DNA from: Bacteroidota bacterium
GTDB lineage: Bacteria > Bacteroidota > Bacteroidia > Flavobacteriales_D > Crocinitomicaceae
Assembly: GCA_024280295.1 (NCBI GenBank)
Contig: JAJRQK010000029.1
Span: forward strand, 1-64,000
DNA length: 64,000 nt
Direction of reading: 5' to 3'
The notes below the pieces were generated by a model. That model was not told the DNA's origin, did not search any database, and saw only the letters and a list, made by a program, of their open reading frames with translations. The position numbers were made by a program, and so were the translations under genes. Below are positions 44,851-54,623 of this stretch, piece after piece. The stretch's first letter is position 1; every line of letters starts with the position of its first letter.

Positions 44851-45825
44851 ATGAAATTATTTTCATTACTATCGATTATACTATTTTCAACTACTTTGCT
44901 TAATGCTCAAGTGGAAACAGAACTTCGAATTTATCATAAATTGGGGGCTCAAGAATTCCAAATGAATTCTACAACAACAAATAACACTGCTCAAGACTTT
45001 CAAGTAACACGTTTGTCTTATTATATGTCAGAATTCACTGTAGTGCATGATGGTGGTCAACAAACTATTATTAATGTTGATACCGTTGCGATAATACATG
45101 CAGACGCTGTTGGAGGATTCACAACTGTTCAATTGGGAAATTTAAATGTAACAAGTGTGGAGGCTATAAAATTTCACATCGGGGTTAGATCTCCTATTAA
45201 TACAAGTGATCCTGGATTGTTTTCAACGCCACATCCTTTAGCACCACAATCGCCATCGATGCACTGGGGTTGGTCTGCTGGATACCGTTTTGTTGCGTAC
45301 GAAGGTGTTGGTGGAAGTGGGTTTAGCCAAATGTTCCAAATGCATGGATTGTGGGATGCAAATTACTATGAGACAACCGTTACTGCGGCAGGTCAAGTAG
45401 TCGGAAGTACAATGTATATAGCTATTGAAGGTGATTACTCACGCGGAATGGATAATATTGATGTTGCTGCTGGGGTAATTGCACATGGTGTAAATCAAGA
45501 AGATCTTACACTTCTCCAGAACTTTAGAGATGTTGTGTACTCTGCGAGTTCTGCTACAATTACAGCTAACTTAGAGGATGTTTCATTTAATGGAAATTGG
45601 TCAGTTTATCCAAATCCAACTAAAGGAGAATTTAGCTTAGATATCGATTCTGACATTAATGTTAATCGTGTATCTGTTATTAATCTATTGGGTCATGAAG
45701 TTGTCTCAATCGATATTGCAATTGGGGATTCTCCATATATATCCTTGAATAATGCTGGGGTTTACTTCGTGAACTTGATGAATGGATCAACTATTCTTAG
45801 TACTAAACGTATTGTAAAGCAATAG
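44851..45825 (+). CDS. MbnP-like copper-binding protein with T9SS sorting domain
   Basis: 324 residues: signal peptide (MKLFSLLSIILFSTTLLNAQ), an MbnP-like beta domain (about 20-235), and a T9SS type A sorting domain (about 250-324, WSVYPNPTKGEFSLDIDSD). Family marks are FQVTRLSYYMSEF, the HPLAPQSPSMHWGWSAGYRF segment (H138, W139, W141) and MFQMHGLW. In methanotrophs MbnP binds copper after the partner diheme enzyme MbnH converts one Trp to kynurenine. The next gene (4-nt gap) encodes such an enzyme. The sorting domain suggests surface attachment or secretion, unlike periplasmic MbnP. Activity is inferred. Confidence 0.83.
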   Translation: MKLFSLLSIILFSTTLLNAQVETELRIYHKLGAQEFQMNSTTTNNTAQDFQVTRLSYYMSEFTVVHDGGQQTIINVDTVAIIHADAVGGFTTVQLGNLNVTSVEAIKFHIGVRSPINTSDPGLFSTPHPLAPQSPSMHWGWSAGYRFVAYEGVGGSGFSQMFQMHGLWDANYYETTVTAAGQVVGSTMYIAIEGDYSRGMDNIDVAAGVIAHGVNQEDLTLLQNFRDVVYSASSATITANLEDVSFNGNWSVYPNPTKGEFSLDIDSDINVNRVSVINLLGHEVVSIDIAIGDSPYISLNNAGVYFVNLMNGSTILSTKRIVKQ

Positions 45826-45829
45826 GACT

Positions 45830-46924
45830 ATGAACAAGATATTAATCGGTTTATTTCTTCTTGCTGGAGTCGTGATCTATTCGTGTAAGAAAACGGATCT
45901 AAGTAATGCACAAGGCGTTAAGTATGATCCAACACCGTATGTTTTGGATTTGGTGAATTCAACTTTGCCTGCTCCTAACCTTCCAGCGGATAATCCGTTG
46001 ACTAAAGCTAAAGTGGAATTAGGTAGAATGTTATTCTATGAGACAATGCTCTCATCTGATAACGCTGTTAGTTGCGCTAGCTGTCATATTCAAGGTGATG
46101 GATTCTCTGATCGCAATCAATTCTCCGTTGGAGTAGGTGGCGCAACAGGTGGTAGACAGGCAATGGCAATTTTTAATATGGCATGGCACGATAACCAATT
46201 CTTTTGGGATGGTCGTGCAGATTTATTGAGAGATCAGTCATTAGGACCAATCGAAAATCCGTTGGAGATGAATGAGACACTTGATAATGTTATCAAGAAG
46301 CTTTATACAAGTCAGATATACAAAAATCAATTCATGCGTGCATTTGGTGATTTTGAAATTACATCTGAAAAAATGTCGTTCGCAATGGAGGCCTTTATGA
46401 TGTCAATTATCTCGGATGATTCAAAATATGATAAATTTTTAATGGGAGAAGTTACATTGACTGAAAGTGAGGAAAGAGGCAGAGTTTTATTCTTTGCTGA
46501 TTACAACCCCTTCTTCCCTGAATTGTCTGGAGCTGATTGTGCACATTGCCATGCTGGAAATAATTTTGAAAATGATTTGTACATGAACAATGGTCTTGAT
46601 ACAGACGCTCAATTTGTTGATTTGGGTCGTGAAGATGCTACTGCAGATCTTGCTGACCGTGCAAAGTTTAAAGTGACGTCGTTGAGAAATATTGCAATCA
46701 CGGGGCCTTACATGCACGATGGCCGTTTTGAAACGCTTGAACAAGTGATTAATCACTACAATACGAGTATTCAATCTTCATCAACTGTTGATCCAGCCAT
46801 ATTAGGTACACAGTCTACAGGATTGATGTTGGATGCTCAAGAACAAGAAGATTTATTGAATTTCTTACATACATTAACGGATTATACTTATTTGAATAAC
46901 CCAGATTACTCAACTCCTTTCTAG
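45830..46924 (+). CDS. MbnH-like diheme cytochrome c peroxidase family lipoprotein
   Basis: 364 residues. The lipobox Cys19 (VVIYSC) predicts an envelope lipoprotein. Two heme-binding CxxCH motifs are present: CASCH (C82, C85, H86) and CAHCH (C237, C240, H241). FSVGVGGATGGRQAMAIFNMAWHDNQFFWDGRA and ITGPYMHDGRFETLEQVINHYN match the bacterial cytochrome c peroxidase/MauG superfamily. It is 4 nt behind the MbnP-like gene, the arrangement in which MbnH oxidises a Trp on MbnP; peroxide detoxification is the alternative. The high-valent heme role is not proved by sequence. Confidence 0.88.
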   Translation: MNKILIGLFLLAGVVIYSCKKTDLSNAQGVKYDPTPYVLDLVNSTLPAPNLPADNPLTKAKVELGRMLFYETMLSSDNAVSCASCHIQGDGFSDRNQFSVGVGGATGGRQAMAIFNMAWHDNQFFWDGRADLLRDQSLGPIENPLEMNETLDNVIKKLYTSQIYKNQFMRAFGDFEITSEKMSFAMEAFMMSIISDDSKYDKFLMGEVTLTESEERGRVLFFADYNPFFPELSGADCAHCHAGNNFENDLYMNNGLDTDAQFVDLGREDATADLADRAKFKVTSLRNIAITGPYMHDGRFETLEQVINHYNTSIQSSSTVDPAILGTQSTGLMLDAQEQEDLLNFLHTLTDYTYLNNPDYSTPF

Positions 46925-46967
46925 AGTGGAATAGGAATTTTACATTTTTATTAAGAAGAATAATACT

Positions 46968-49016
46968 ATGAAAAAAATTAAATTATTTATTGGATTTGCA
47001 GTTAGCTTACTGTCTGTAAATCAAGTAAACGCACAGTGTGCTGCAACAGAAGGGGAAGTTACTATTGTTGTGCACACAGATGCGTACGGCTATGAAGGTT
47101 ATTGGGAACTTGTCCCGTCAGGAAATGCTTGTGGTGTTGGAACTATTTTTTCTGGAGGTAATTCTGCTGTCGGATGTGGTGGTGCAGGAGCTCAAAATCA
47201 AACTCCAGGAGGTTATGGAAACAACTTGACAGTCACTGAAGGTCCTTGGTGTTTTATACTTGGTACTCAATACGATATCATCTTTGCTGACGATTGGGGT
47301 GATGGAGGTTTTGGATTTGATGTGCTAGTTAACGGTTTTCAAATCGAATCTTTCGATGGACTTGGTCTTGGAGGTACTTATACTTTTACTGTTGCAGAAC
47401 CTGATGCATATGATTTGAGTGTTTTTGGCTCAAACTTGTATAGTTACGTAACTACTGGTGCTTACACTTTGGAAGCAAGTTTATTTAATAATGGTACTGC
47501 AACTATCACAGGGTATGATTTGAAGTATTCAGTGGATGGAGGAACTTCTTCAACTTCTACGATTACGGGATCATCATTAGTGAATTTTGGTACTGAAACA
47601 GTAACACACTCCATCCCAATTAACATTGCAACAAATGGGGTCTATACAATCAAAATTTGGGCAGATAATTTGAATAGTGGATTTGGTGACCTCAATAATG
47701 CAAACGATACCTTAACTGTGCAAGTGGAAGCTGGACCTGGACGTCCAAATTATATTGATGGATACATTGGACAAACACCTGTTATTGTTCAAGTAGCTGG
47801 TGCGGCTGAACAGGTGAGTGATCCAACAGATTTAGATTTTCACCCTGTCCTATCTAACAATGAACTTTGGATTACAAATAGAGGCACAGAAAATTCTGGA
47901 GGAAGCACAGTAACTATTTTTGATGCTGGTGGAGGAACTCAAACTTCAACTTATAAGCAGGATGGAAATGCATGGCACTTTATGTCACTTCCAACAGGAA
48001 TTGCGTTTAGTCAAAATGGAAACTGGGCGAATTCACCGGGTGTATTTGATGCCAATCATAATGGAGGGGCAGCTTTCACAGGGCCAGCTCTATGGTCAAG
48101 TGATATGAGTATTTACGCAGAGCCTTCTGGGGGAAATGGAAGTCACCTCGACATGCTCCATGTAAGTCCATATTCTCAAGGTATTGCTGCTGAGAAAGAC
48201 AATGTTTTTTGGGTGTTTGATGGCAACACGAACGATCTAGTTCGCTACGATTTTGCTGCTGATCACGGACCTGGTAACGCAGATCATGCTGATGGAATTA
48301 TTAGAAGATATTCAGATGACGCAGTGGCGAAAGATCCTGCTGATGTAATTGTAAGTCACTTGGTTATGGATGAAAGTTCTCAATGGCTTTATGCTGTTGA
48401 TCACGGAAATCAACGTGTTATCAGAATTGATATCACTACGGGATCTGATGTTGGTGGAGCTCCTAATTATCCAGGAAATGAAGCTGTTGCTGAATATACT
48501 GAGTACACAGGGTATACGCAAGAAACAGTCGTTACTGGACTTGCTAAACCTGCTGGTATTGATATCATCGGAAACAGAATGGTTATTTCTGAATACCAAA
48601 CAGGTGAAATTGTGATCTATGATATTACAACACTTCCAGCTGTTGAGCTTGACCGTCTTTCAACGGGTATGTCATCTGTACAGGGGGTTAAAGTTGGACC
48701 CAGTGGTCGGATTTGGTTTGTGGATGGTGCTACAAATGGTGTTTATAAAATAGAAGCAAATCAACTTGGGTTCGATGAGCAAGAATTGTCATTCGAAATG
48801 TTCCCAAACCCAACTGCTGGAAATGTTTCAATATCTCTTCCAACGATACTTACGGGCACAGTTGAGGTTCGAGATCTTACAGGTAAAATTGTTTCTCAGA
48901 ATACAATCGATGGACAAAACATATCTCTTCAAGTTAACGCTGAGGCAGGAATTTATTTTGTAACGATCACTGTTAATGGTCAAATTTCAGAAGCTAAAAA
49001 ATTGATGGTCAAATAA
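46968..49016 (+). CDS. T9SS-exported NHL/propeller-type protein
   Basis: 682 residues. Signal peptide (MKKIKLFIGFAVSLLSVNQ), a disulfide-containing N-terminal domain (about 22-140, many Cys and Gly; DDWGDGGFGFDV), an Ig-like region (about 145-270), then a propeller-like part (about 280-600) with LPTGIAF, WVFDGNTNDLVRYDF and LAKPAGIDIIGNRMVIS as NHL-type strands, and a T9SS type A sorting domain (about 605-682, FEMFPNPTAGNVSISLP). The propeller contains several His (HFMSLP, SHLDMLHVSPY, DHGPGNADHADG). Last gene of unit 1; metal binding is possible but unproved. Confidence 0.8.
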   Translation: MKKIKLFIGFAVSLLSVNQVNAQCAATEGEVTIVVHTDAYGYEGYWELVPSGNACGVGTIFSGGNSAVGCGGAGAQNQTPGGYGNNLTVTEGPWCFILGTQYDIIFADDWGDGGFGFDVLVNGFQIESFDGLGLGGTYTFTVAEPDAYDLSVFGSNLYSYVTTGAYTLEASLFNNGTATITGYDLKYSVDGGTSSTSTITGSSLVNFGTETVTHSIPINIATNGVYTIKIWADNLNSGFGDLNNANDTLTVQVEAGPGRPNYIDGYIGQTPVIVQVAGAAEQVSDPTDLDFHPVLSNNELWITNRGTENSGGSTVTIFDAGGGTQTSTYKQDGNAWHFMSLPTGIAFSQNGNWANSPGVFDANHNGGAAFTGPALWSSDMSIYAEPSGGNGSHLDMLHVSPYSQGIAAEKDNVFWVFDGNTNDLVRYDFAADHGPGNADHADGIIRRYSDDAVAKDPADVIVSHLVMDESSQWLYAVDHGNQRVIRIDITTGSDVGGAPNYPGNEAVAEYTEYTGYTQETVVTGLAKPAGIDIIGNRMVISEYQTGEIVIYDITTLPAVELDRLSTGMSSVQGVKVGPSGRIWFVDGATNGVYKIEANQLGFDEQELSFEMFPNPTAGNVSISLPTILTGTVEVRDLTGKIVSQNTIDGQNISLQVNAEAGIYFVTITVNGQISEAKKLMVK

Positions 49017-49040
49017 GATAATCTTAATTTTATTGGTTAT

Positions 49041-49079
49041 AGGGATGGGAGAACGCCGAGTTTCTTCTGTCCCTTTTTT
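49041..49079 (+). terminator. Terminator of copper unit 1
   Basis: GGGATGGGAGAA (49042-49053), loop CGCCGAGT, TTCTTCTGTCCC (49062-49073), T6. All 12 positions pair, three as G-T. It separates the two copper units. Confidence 0.85.
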
Positions 49080-49176
49080 AGTATTAAACTTCTACTGGGA
49101 TCTACTTTTCATAAAGTATTTAGCAAAATTTAGGATTCCCAACTAGACTAAAGTTAGTTTTAAATAGATTATTGAT

Positions 49177-49184
49177 TATCTTTG
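49177..49184 (+). promoter_or_regulatory. -7 box of copper unit 2, 4 nt before the start codon
   Basis: TATCTTTG, a perfect TAnnTTTG, ends 4 nt before the ATG at 49189. Predicts a leaderless transcript, as in unit 1. Confidence 0.55.
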
Positions 49185-49188
49185 AATC

Positions 49189-49593
49189 ATGCTCAAGAGA
49201 ATTGTATCTAGTTTACTAATCTTAATTGTTCTAATTGGAACAGTTGGATTTAGCTATGATGCACACTTTTGTGGTGGTGATCTTGTAGATGACCAATTCG
49301 CATTTCTCACAGAAGATTTATCATGTGGAATGCCTACTGATGCTATGTTAAGCGACCATGACGTGAACATCTACGAATTGTGTTGTTCAAGTGAGCATGA
49401 GACGTTTCAAATAGATGATGATTTCGTTGACTATAAGTCAAGTCAACTAATTATTAATACCGATTTCAGCTTTCCACAAATTGAAATTGAATTCATCTCT
49501 ATTGTTAAGGAATCTAAGTATGAATTCTTTGGATATTCCCCTCCACCGTTTGACACGGATCGTGTCGTATTGAATCAATCTTTCTTAATCTGA
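49189..49593 (+). CDS. HYC_CC_PP-like small secreted protein, copper unit 2
   Basis: 134 residues: signal peptide (MLKRIVSSLLILIVLIGTVG), mature AHFCGG near residues 24-29, CGM near 49, LCCSSEHE, and a C-terminal SPPPFD. It has the same order of motifs as the protein at 44352 (HFCGG, CGM, CC, PP), so the two are paralogues of one family, although overall identity is low. It is the first gene of the RND efflux unit. A role as secreted metal sensor, chaperone or sink is inference. Confidence 0.8.
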   Translation: MLKRIVSSLLILIVLIGTVGFSYDAHFCGGDLVDDQFAFLTEDLSCGMPTDAMLSDHDVNIYELCCSSEHETFQIDDDFVDYKSSQLIINTDFSFPQIEIEFISIVKESKYEFFGYSPPPFDTDRVVLNQSFLI

Positions 49594-49674
49594 TTAACAT
49601 CTAGTTTATTCGCATTTGCGGATTTATAGGGCGTTTATACGTCCTAATTTTGATTACCAATTAATCTCAATTAG

Positions 49675-52600
49675 ATGTTAAATAACATAATAAAATTCTT
49701 TTTAGATAATAAATTAGTTGCTTGGATTTTACTCCTAATGTTTGTTGTATGGGGACTTGTAACTGCTCCTTTTGATCTAGGTGGTAACTGGCTTCCTAGA
49801 GATCCTGTCGCAGTTGATGCGATTCCAGATATTGGAGAAAATCAACAAATTGTATTTACAAAATGGATGGGACGATCACCACAAGATGTGGAAGATCAAA
49901 TTACTTATCCTTTAACTTCAGCACTGCTCGGAATTCCTGGTGTGAAAAGTGTTAGAAGTAATTCCATGTTCGGATTCTCAAGTATCTACTTGATTTTCAA
50001 TGATGATGTTGAGTTTTATTGGAGTAGAAGTAGAATCCTTGAAAAATTAAATTCACTTCAAGCAAATTTACTTCCTCCTGATGTGAAACCAAGTCTTGGG
50101 CCTGATGCAACAGCACTAGGACAGATTTATTGGTACACATTGGAAGGTCGCGATAAAGATGGCAATGTAACAGGAGGTTGGGATCAACAAGAATTGCGCT
50201 CCATACAGGATTTCGATGTCAAGTATGGTCTTCAATCTGCTGCAGGTGTATCTGAAGTTGCATCTATTGGTGGATTCGTAAAAGAATACCAAGTTGATGC
50301 TGACCCAGAATTAATGAGGGTTAATAATATTTCTCTTAGCGACTTAATGAAGGCCATCAAAGAAAGTAATCTCGATATTGGTGCTCAAACGGTTGAAATT
50401 AATATGGCAGAGTACTATGTTCGTGGACTTGGCTATGTCAAATCTATTGAGGACATTGAATCTAGTGTGGTGAAAGTTGTCGACAATGTTCCACTTCGTG
50501 TGAAAGATATCGCGCGAGTTCATCTTGGGCCTGCAACTCGAAGAGGAATATTAGATAAATCTGGATCACCAGCTGTTGGTGGGGTTGTTGTGGCGAGATA
50601 TGGAGCAAATCCCGTTGAGGTACTTAATAATGTGAAAGCGCAGATTGCGCAAATTCAACCTGGTCTCCCAAGTAAGACACTCGAAGATGGAACTGTTTCA
50701 CAAGTAACTGTTGTTCCTTTTTATGATCGATCTGAATTAATTGCTGAAACACTAGGTACACTTGAAGAGGCTTTAACTTTGGAGGTCTTGATCACAATTA
50801 TTGTGGTGATCTTAATGTTGCTTCACTTGAAATCATCATTACTCGTTGGTGCATCTTTACCAGTTGCTGTGCTAATGTGTTTCATTGCAATGCGCTATTT
50901 TGGCGTAGATGCTAATATCGTAGCACTGTCTGGTATCGCAATTGCCGTTGGAACTATGGTCGATATGGGAATTGTATTGAGTGAGAGTATGCTCACCCAC
51001 ATTAAATTGGCACCTCCTGATCAACCCATGAAGCAAACGATTTATTTGGCAACAACGGACGTTGCTTCTGCTGTATTAACTGCTGTGGCAACAACTATAG
51101 TAAGTTTTTTACCTGTATTTACGATGGAAGCATCAGAGGGTAAATTATTTAGGCCGCTTGCGTTTACAAAAACATTCGCACTCTTGTCTTCTGTGCTACT
51201 TGCAATAACTGTTGTTCCTCCAATGGCAGAACAGCTATTTAGAATTAAAAAACGGGGAAATTTATCGAGCTACGTATCTCATGGTTCTCTGGCATTACTA
51301 TCGATTATTCTACTCTTCACTTCCTACTCATATATTGGTCTTTTTGGTCTTGTGATTGGTGGTGGTGGCGCAATTTCTACTTATGTTGGCGATAAAAAAT
51401 CTGAATTATGGATGACGCGATTTAATTACATTAAAAATATTTTGTATGCGTTGATCGTTGGTTGGCTGCTCGCTAAAATATGGATGCCTCTTGGTGCTTC
51501 GCGTTCAGAGTTTGCAAATTTTGCATTTATAGTTGTAATCATCGGATCATTGATCGGGTCGTTCTATGTTGTAATCCACTTCTATGAAAGAATACTGAGA
51601 TTTTTACTCCGCGTTAAGTACGCCTTCATTGGCCTAATTATTCTAATAATGATTGCGGGTTACAGCATCTTCAAAAACACAGGACAAGAATTTATGCCTG
51701 CTTTAGATGAAGGATCATTCCTACTTATGCCAACTTCAATGCCACATACTGGAATGGAGATGAACGAAGTTAATTTGAGGCTGCTTGATATGTCCGTTTC
51801 TTCCATCCCTGAGATTGAAATGGTTGTCGGAAAGGCTGGGCGAGTGGAAAGTTCTCTGGATCCTGCTCCTATGTCGATGTATGAAAATATCATCGCCTAT
51901 AAATCTGAGTATATCACAAATGAGGAAGGACATCGCGTTCGATTCAAAATGACTGATAATGGTAATTATGCTCGTGATTCTAAAGGTGAGTTAATTGAAG
52001 ATGAAGACGGGACGTTTTTTAGGCAATGGAGAAAACATATAAAATCTCCGGATGATATTTGGGAAGAAATTGTAAAAGCTACAGACTTGCCTGGAATGAC
52101 TTCTGCGCCAAAATTACAGCCTATTGAGACACGATTAGTTATGCTTCAGACGGGAATGCGTGCACCAATGGGAGTGAAGGTGAAGGGCAAAAACTTGAAA
52201 GAAATTGAAGAGTTTGGCTTGAAACTAGAGATGTTCTTGAAGGAAGTCAAAGGAGTGAAAAAGAGTGCAGTCTTCGCAGATCGAATTGTAGGGAAGCCTT
52301 ACATGATGATCGATATCAAGCGGAATGAAATTAGTAGACATGGCTTAACTATTGTTCAAGTTCAAAATCAAATTCAAGCAGCTGTTGGTGGGATGATTAT
52401 GACATCTACAGTTGAAGGACGAGAGCGATACGGTATTCGTTTACGCTATCCAAATGAATTGAGAAACGATGCGGATAAGATTAAGAAAATATTGATTGCT
52501 TCACCAAGCGGAGCACAAGTTCCCCTTGGAGATTTGGTGGAAATAAAATATGAACAAGGCCCACAGTCAATTAAGAGTGAGGATGGTTTTTTAATTGGGT

Positions 52601-53373
52601 ATGTCTTATTTGACAAAGAAGATGGGTTTGCTGAAGTGGATGTAGTCAACAATGCACAGGAATACTTAAACAAGAAGATTGCTGCTGGTATTTTAGATGT
52701 GCCTTCTGGGATCAACTATAAATTTGCAGGTAATTATGAGCAGCAAGTACGATCAAATAAACGATTAGCACTTGTTCTACCAATTTCCTTACTGTTGATT
52801 TTACTCATCCTATATTTCCAGTTTAAGTCACTTATGACTTCCTTAATGGTTTTCTCAGGAGTATTTGTAGCGTTCTCTGGTGGATTTATCATGCTGTGGC
52901 TCTATGGGCAAAGTTGGTTTATGAATTTTGATTTCTTTGGTACAAATATGCACGATTTATTCCAAATGGGAAGTATCAACCTTAGTGTCGCCGTTTGGGT
53001 TGGATTTTTAGCCTTATTTGGAATTGCTACTGATGATGGGGTACTTGTTGCTACTTATCTCAAAAGTAGTTTCAAGAAGAACCATCCAACGAGTGTGCAA
53101 GGAATCCGAGATGCTGTTGTTGAAGGTGGAAAACGTCGAGTTAAACCAGCAATGATGACAACAGCTACAACTATTCTTGCTTTGCTGCCAGTATTGACTT
53201 CAACAGGTAGGGGAGCAGACATAATGCTTCCAATGGCAATTCCATCTTTTGGTGGGATGATTATTAACGTGATTACAATGTTTACAGTGCCCGTGATGTA
53301 TTGTCTATGGAAAGAGTTAAGGTTTAAATGGAAATTTGATAAACAAATAACAATTGAGAGCCATGAAAAATAG
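49675..53373 (+). CDS. cusA: Heavy-metal efflux RND permease, CusA-like
   Basis: 1232 residues, larger than E. coli CusA (1047) because of inserts after TM6-7 (about 525-650). RND marks: RSPQDVEDQITYPLTSAL, SNSMFGFSSIYLIF, AIAVGTMVDMGIVLSESML in TM4 with Asp430 and Glu437, and AGRVESSLDPAPMSMYE. The TM4 arrangement (VDMGIVLSE) is closer to Cu/Ag CusA than to CzcA (D-D-E). It exports monovalent metal from periplasm and cytoplasm using the proton gradient, with CusC and CusB encoded next. The 3' end overlaps the TolC-like gene. Metal assignment is by motif and context. Confidence 0.88.
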   Translation: MLNNIIKFFLDNKLVAWILLLMFVVWGLVTAPFDLGGNWLPRDPVAVDAIPDIGENQQIVFTKWMGRSPQDVEDQITYPLTSALLGIPGVKSVRSNSMFGFSSIYLIFNDDVEFYWSRSRILEKLNSLQANLLPPDVKPSLGPDATALGQIYWYTLEGRDKDGNVTGGWDQQELRSIQDFDVKYGLQSAAGVSEVASIGGFVKEYQVDADPELMRVNNISLSDLMKAIKESNLDIGAQTVEINMAEYYVRGLGYVKSIEDIESSVVKVVDNVPLRVKDIARVHLGPATRRGILDKSGSPAVGGVVVARYGANPVEVLNNVKAQIAQIQPGLPSKTLEDGTVSQVTVVPFYDRSELIAETLGTLEEALTLEVLITIIVVILMLLHLKSSLLVGASLPVAVLMCFIAMRYFGVDANIVALSGIAIAVGTMVDMGIVLSESMLTHIKLAPPDQPMKQTIYLATTDVASAVLTAVATTIVSFLPVFTMEASEGKLFRPLAFTKTFALLSSVLLAITVVPPMAEQLFRIKKRGNLSSYVSHGSLALLSIILLFTSYSYIGLFGLVIGGGGAISTYVGDKKSELWMTRFNYIKNILYALIVGWLLAKIWMPLGASRSEFANFAFIVVIIGSLIGSFYVVIHFYERILRFLLRVKYAFIGLIILIMIAGYSIFKNTGQEFMPALDEGSFLLMPTSMPHTGMEMNEVNLRLLDMSVSSIPEIEMVVGKAGRVESSLDPAPMSMYENIIAYKSEYITNEEGHRVRFKMTDNGNYARDSKGELIEDEDGTFFRQWRKHIKSPDDIWEEIVKATDLPGMTSAPKLQPIETRLVMLQTGMRAPMGVKVKGKNLKEIEEFGLKLEMFLKEVKGVKKSAVFADRIVGKPYMMIDIKRNEISRHGLTIVQVQNQIQAAVGGMIMTSTVEGRERYGIRLRYPNELRNDADKIKKILIASPSGAQVPLGDLVEIKYEQGPQSIKSEDGFLIGYVLFDKEDGFAEVDVVNNAQEYLNKKIAAGILDVPSGINYKFAGNYEQQVRSNKRLALVLPISLLLILLILYFQFKSLMTSLMVFSGVFVAFSGGFIMLWLYGQSWFMNFDFFGTNMHDLFQMGSINLSVAVWVGFLALFGIATDDGVLVATYLKSSFKKNHPTSVQGIRDAVVEGGKRRVKPAMMTTATTILALLPVLTSTGRGADIMLPMAIPSFGGMIINVITMFTVPVMYCLWKELRFKWKFDKQITIESHEK

Positions 53374-54601
53374 TAGAAAATTAATACTTGTGGTCGTCTC
53401 ATTTATTTGTGGATTATCACTTAATGCACAACCGCTTGATACCCTGCTTCGGGAAGTAGTCGAGAATAACCCTGAATTGAAAGCATTGGCGCTTGAATAT
53501 GAGGCAGAATTACTTAGAATAGATCAAGTCAGAGAACTTCCGAACCCTCAATTGGGTGTTGGAATTCCTATTTCACCACCAGAAACGCGATTAGGTCCTC
53601 AGATCCTAATGGTTAGCGCGAGCCAAATGTTTCCTTGGTTTGGAACGCTGGATGCGAAGGAAGAAGTGGTGATTAGCATGTCAAAAGTGCGTTACGAGAA
53701 AATATCAGCACTGCGACTTGTTTTGTTCAATAAAGTAAAGGTTGCCTATACAAAGATTGCATTTGTCGATGCCAAAATTATCGTAATGGATAGCATCATC
53801 GATCATTTTGAAGCACTTTCGAGAATTGTAATTGCAAGAGTAGAAACAAATGCAAGTTCAGCTGCAAATGTGCTTCGAATTCAGCTTCGAATTGATGACC
53901 TCAAACAGCAAATCAAGAAAATGAATTTGGAAAAACAATCTTTATATGCTGTGATCAACGGTATTACTAATGCCAACTTTGAAAAGGTTATTGAAGCTGA
54001 TCAACTTGACACTGGACCTCTATTATTAGTAGACACCGATCAAATACGACAATCTTTACGTGCTCATTATCCTTTAATGCTTAAAATTGATCAACAAATC
54101 GAAGTTTCAAAAGGTCGAACTTTACTAAATAAAAAGATGGGAAGCCCTTCGTTGGCATTTGGTCTTGATTATGCTTTAGTAAGTAAACGCACTGATGCTT
54201 CACCAGCAGGTAATGGACGCGATATTTTTGTACCCAAAGTAATGGTTAGTATTCCAATTTATCGGAAGGGGTTTAAGGCGAGAGATAAGCAAGAATTGTT
54301 GATTCAAGATGCACTCAATTTACACAAAGATGATTTAGAGAATCGAATTATTGCGGAAATCATTACACTAGAGACGGTTTTCAATCAAGGTCAACTCGAT
54401 ATAGAGTTGGCAAAAAGTCAACTTAAAACAGCCGATCATGTCTATTCAATAATCTTAACCGAATACAGTGTGAATGGACGAAACTTTGATGATCTACTCG
54501 AACTAGAGAATTTAATGTTGACATACAAATTGCAAATGATAAGCGGAATTTTCAACGCTACAAAAGCAGTGTTGGACATTGAAAAATACACGGACTTTTA
54601 G
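53363..54601 (+). CDS. TolC-family outer membrane efflux protein, CusC-like
   Basis: The start at 53363 gives a signal peptide (MKNSRKLILVVVSFICGLSLNAQ) and overlaps cusA by 11 nt; an in-frame TTG 9 nt upstream is unlikely. About 412 residues with two OEP repeats of long amphipathic helices (TLLREVVENNPELKALALEY and LRAHYPLMLKIDQQIEVSKG) and short beta strands. The outer-membrane exit duct of the tripartite pump. The mature N-terminus has no lipobox Cys, unlike E. coli CusC. Confidence 0.88.
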   Translation: MKNSRKLILVVVSFICGLSLNAQPLDTLLREVVENNPELKALALEYEAELLRIDQVRELPNPQLGVGIPISPPETRLGPQILMVSASQMFPWFGTLDAKEEVVISMSKVRYEKISALRLVLFNKVKVAYTKIAFVDAKIIVMDSIIDHFEALSRIVIARVETNASSAANVLRIQLRIDDLKQQIKKMNLEKQSLYAVINGITNANFEKVIEADQLDTGPLLLVDTDQIRQSLRAHYPLMLKIDQQIEVSKGRTLLNKKMGSPSLAFGLDYALVSKRTDASPAGNGRDIFVPKVMVSIPIYRKGFKARDKQELLIQDALNLHKDDLENRIIAEIITLETVFNQGQLDIELAKSQLKTADHVYSIILTEYSVNGRNFDDLLELENLMLTYKLQMISGIFNATKAVLDIEKYTDF

Positions 54602-54623
54602 TTGAGTTCTAAAAATAAATAAT

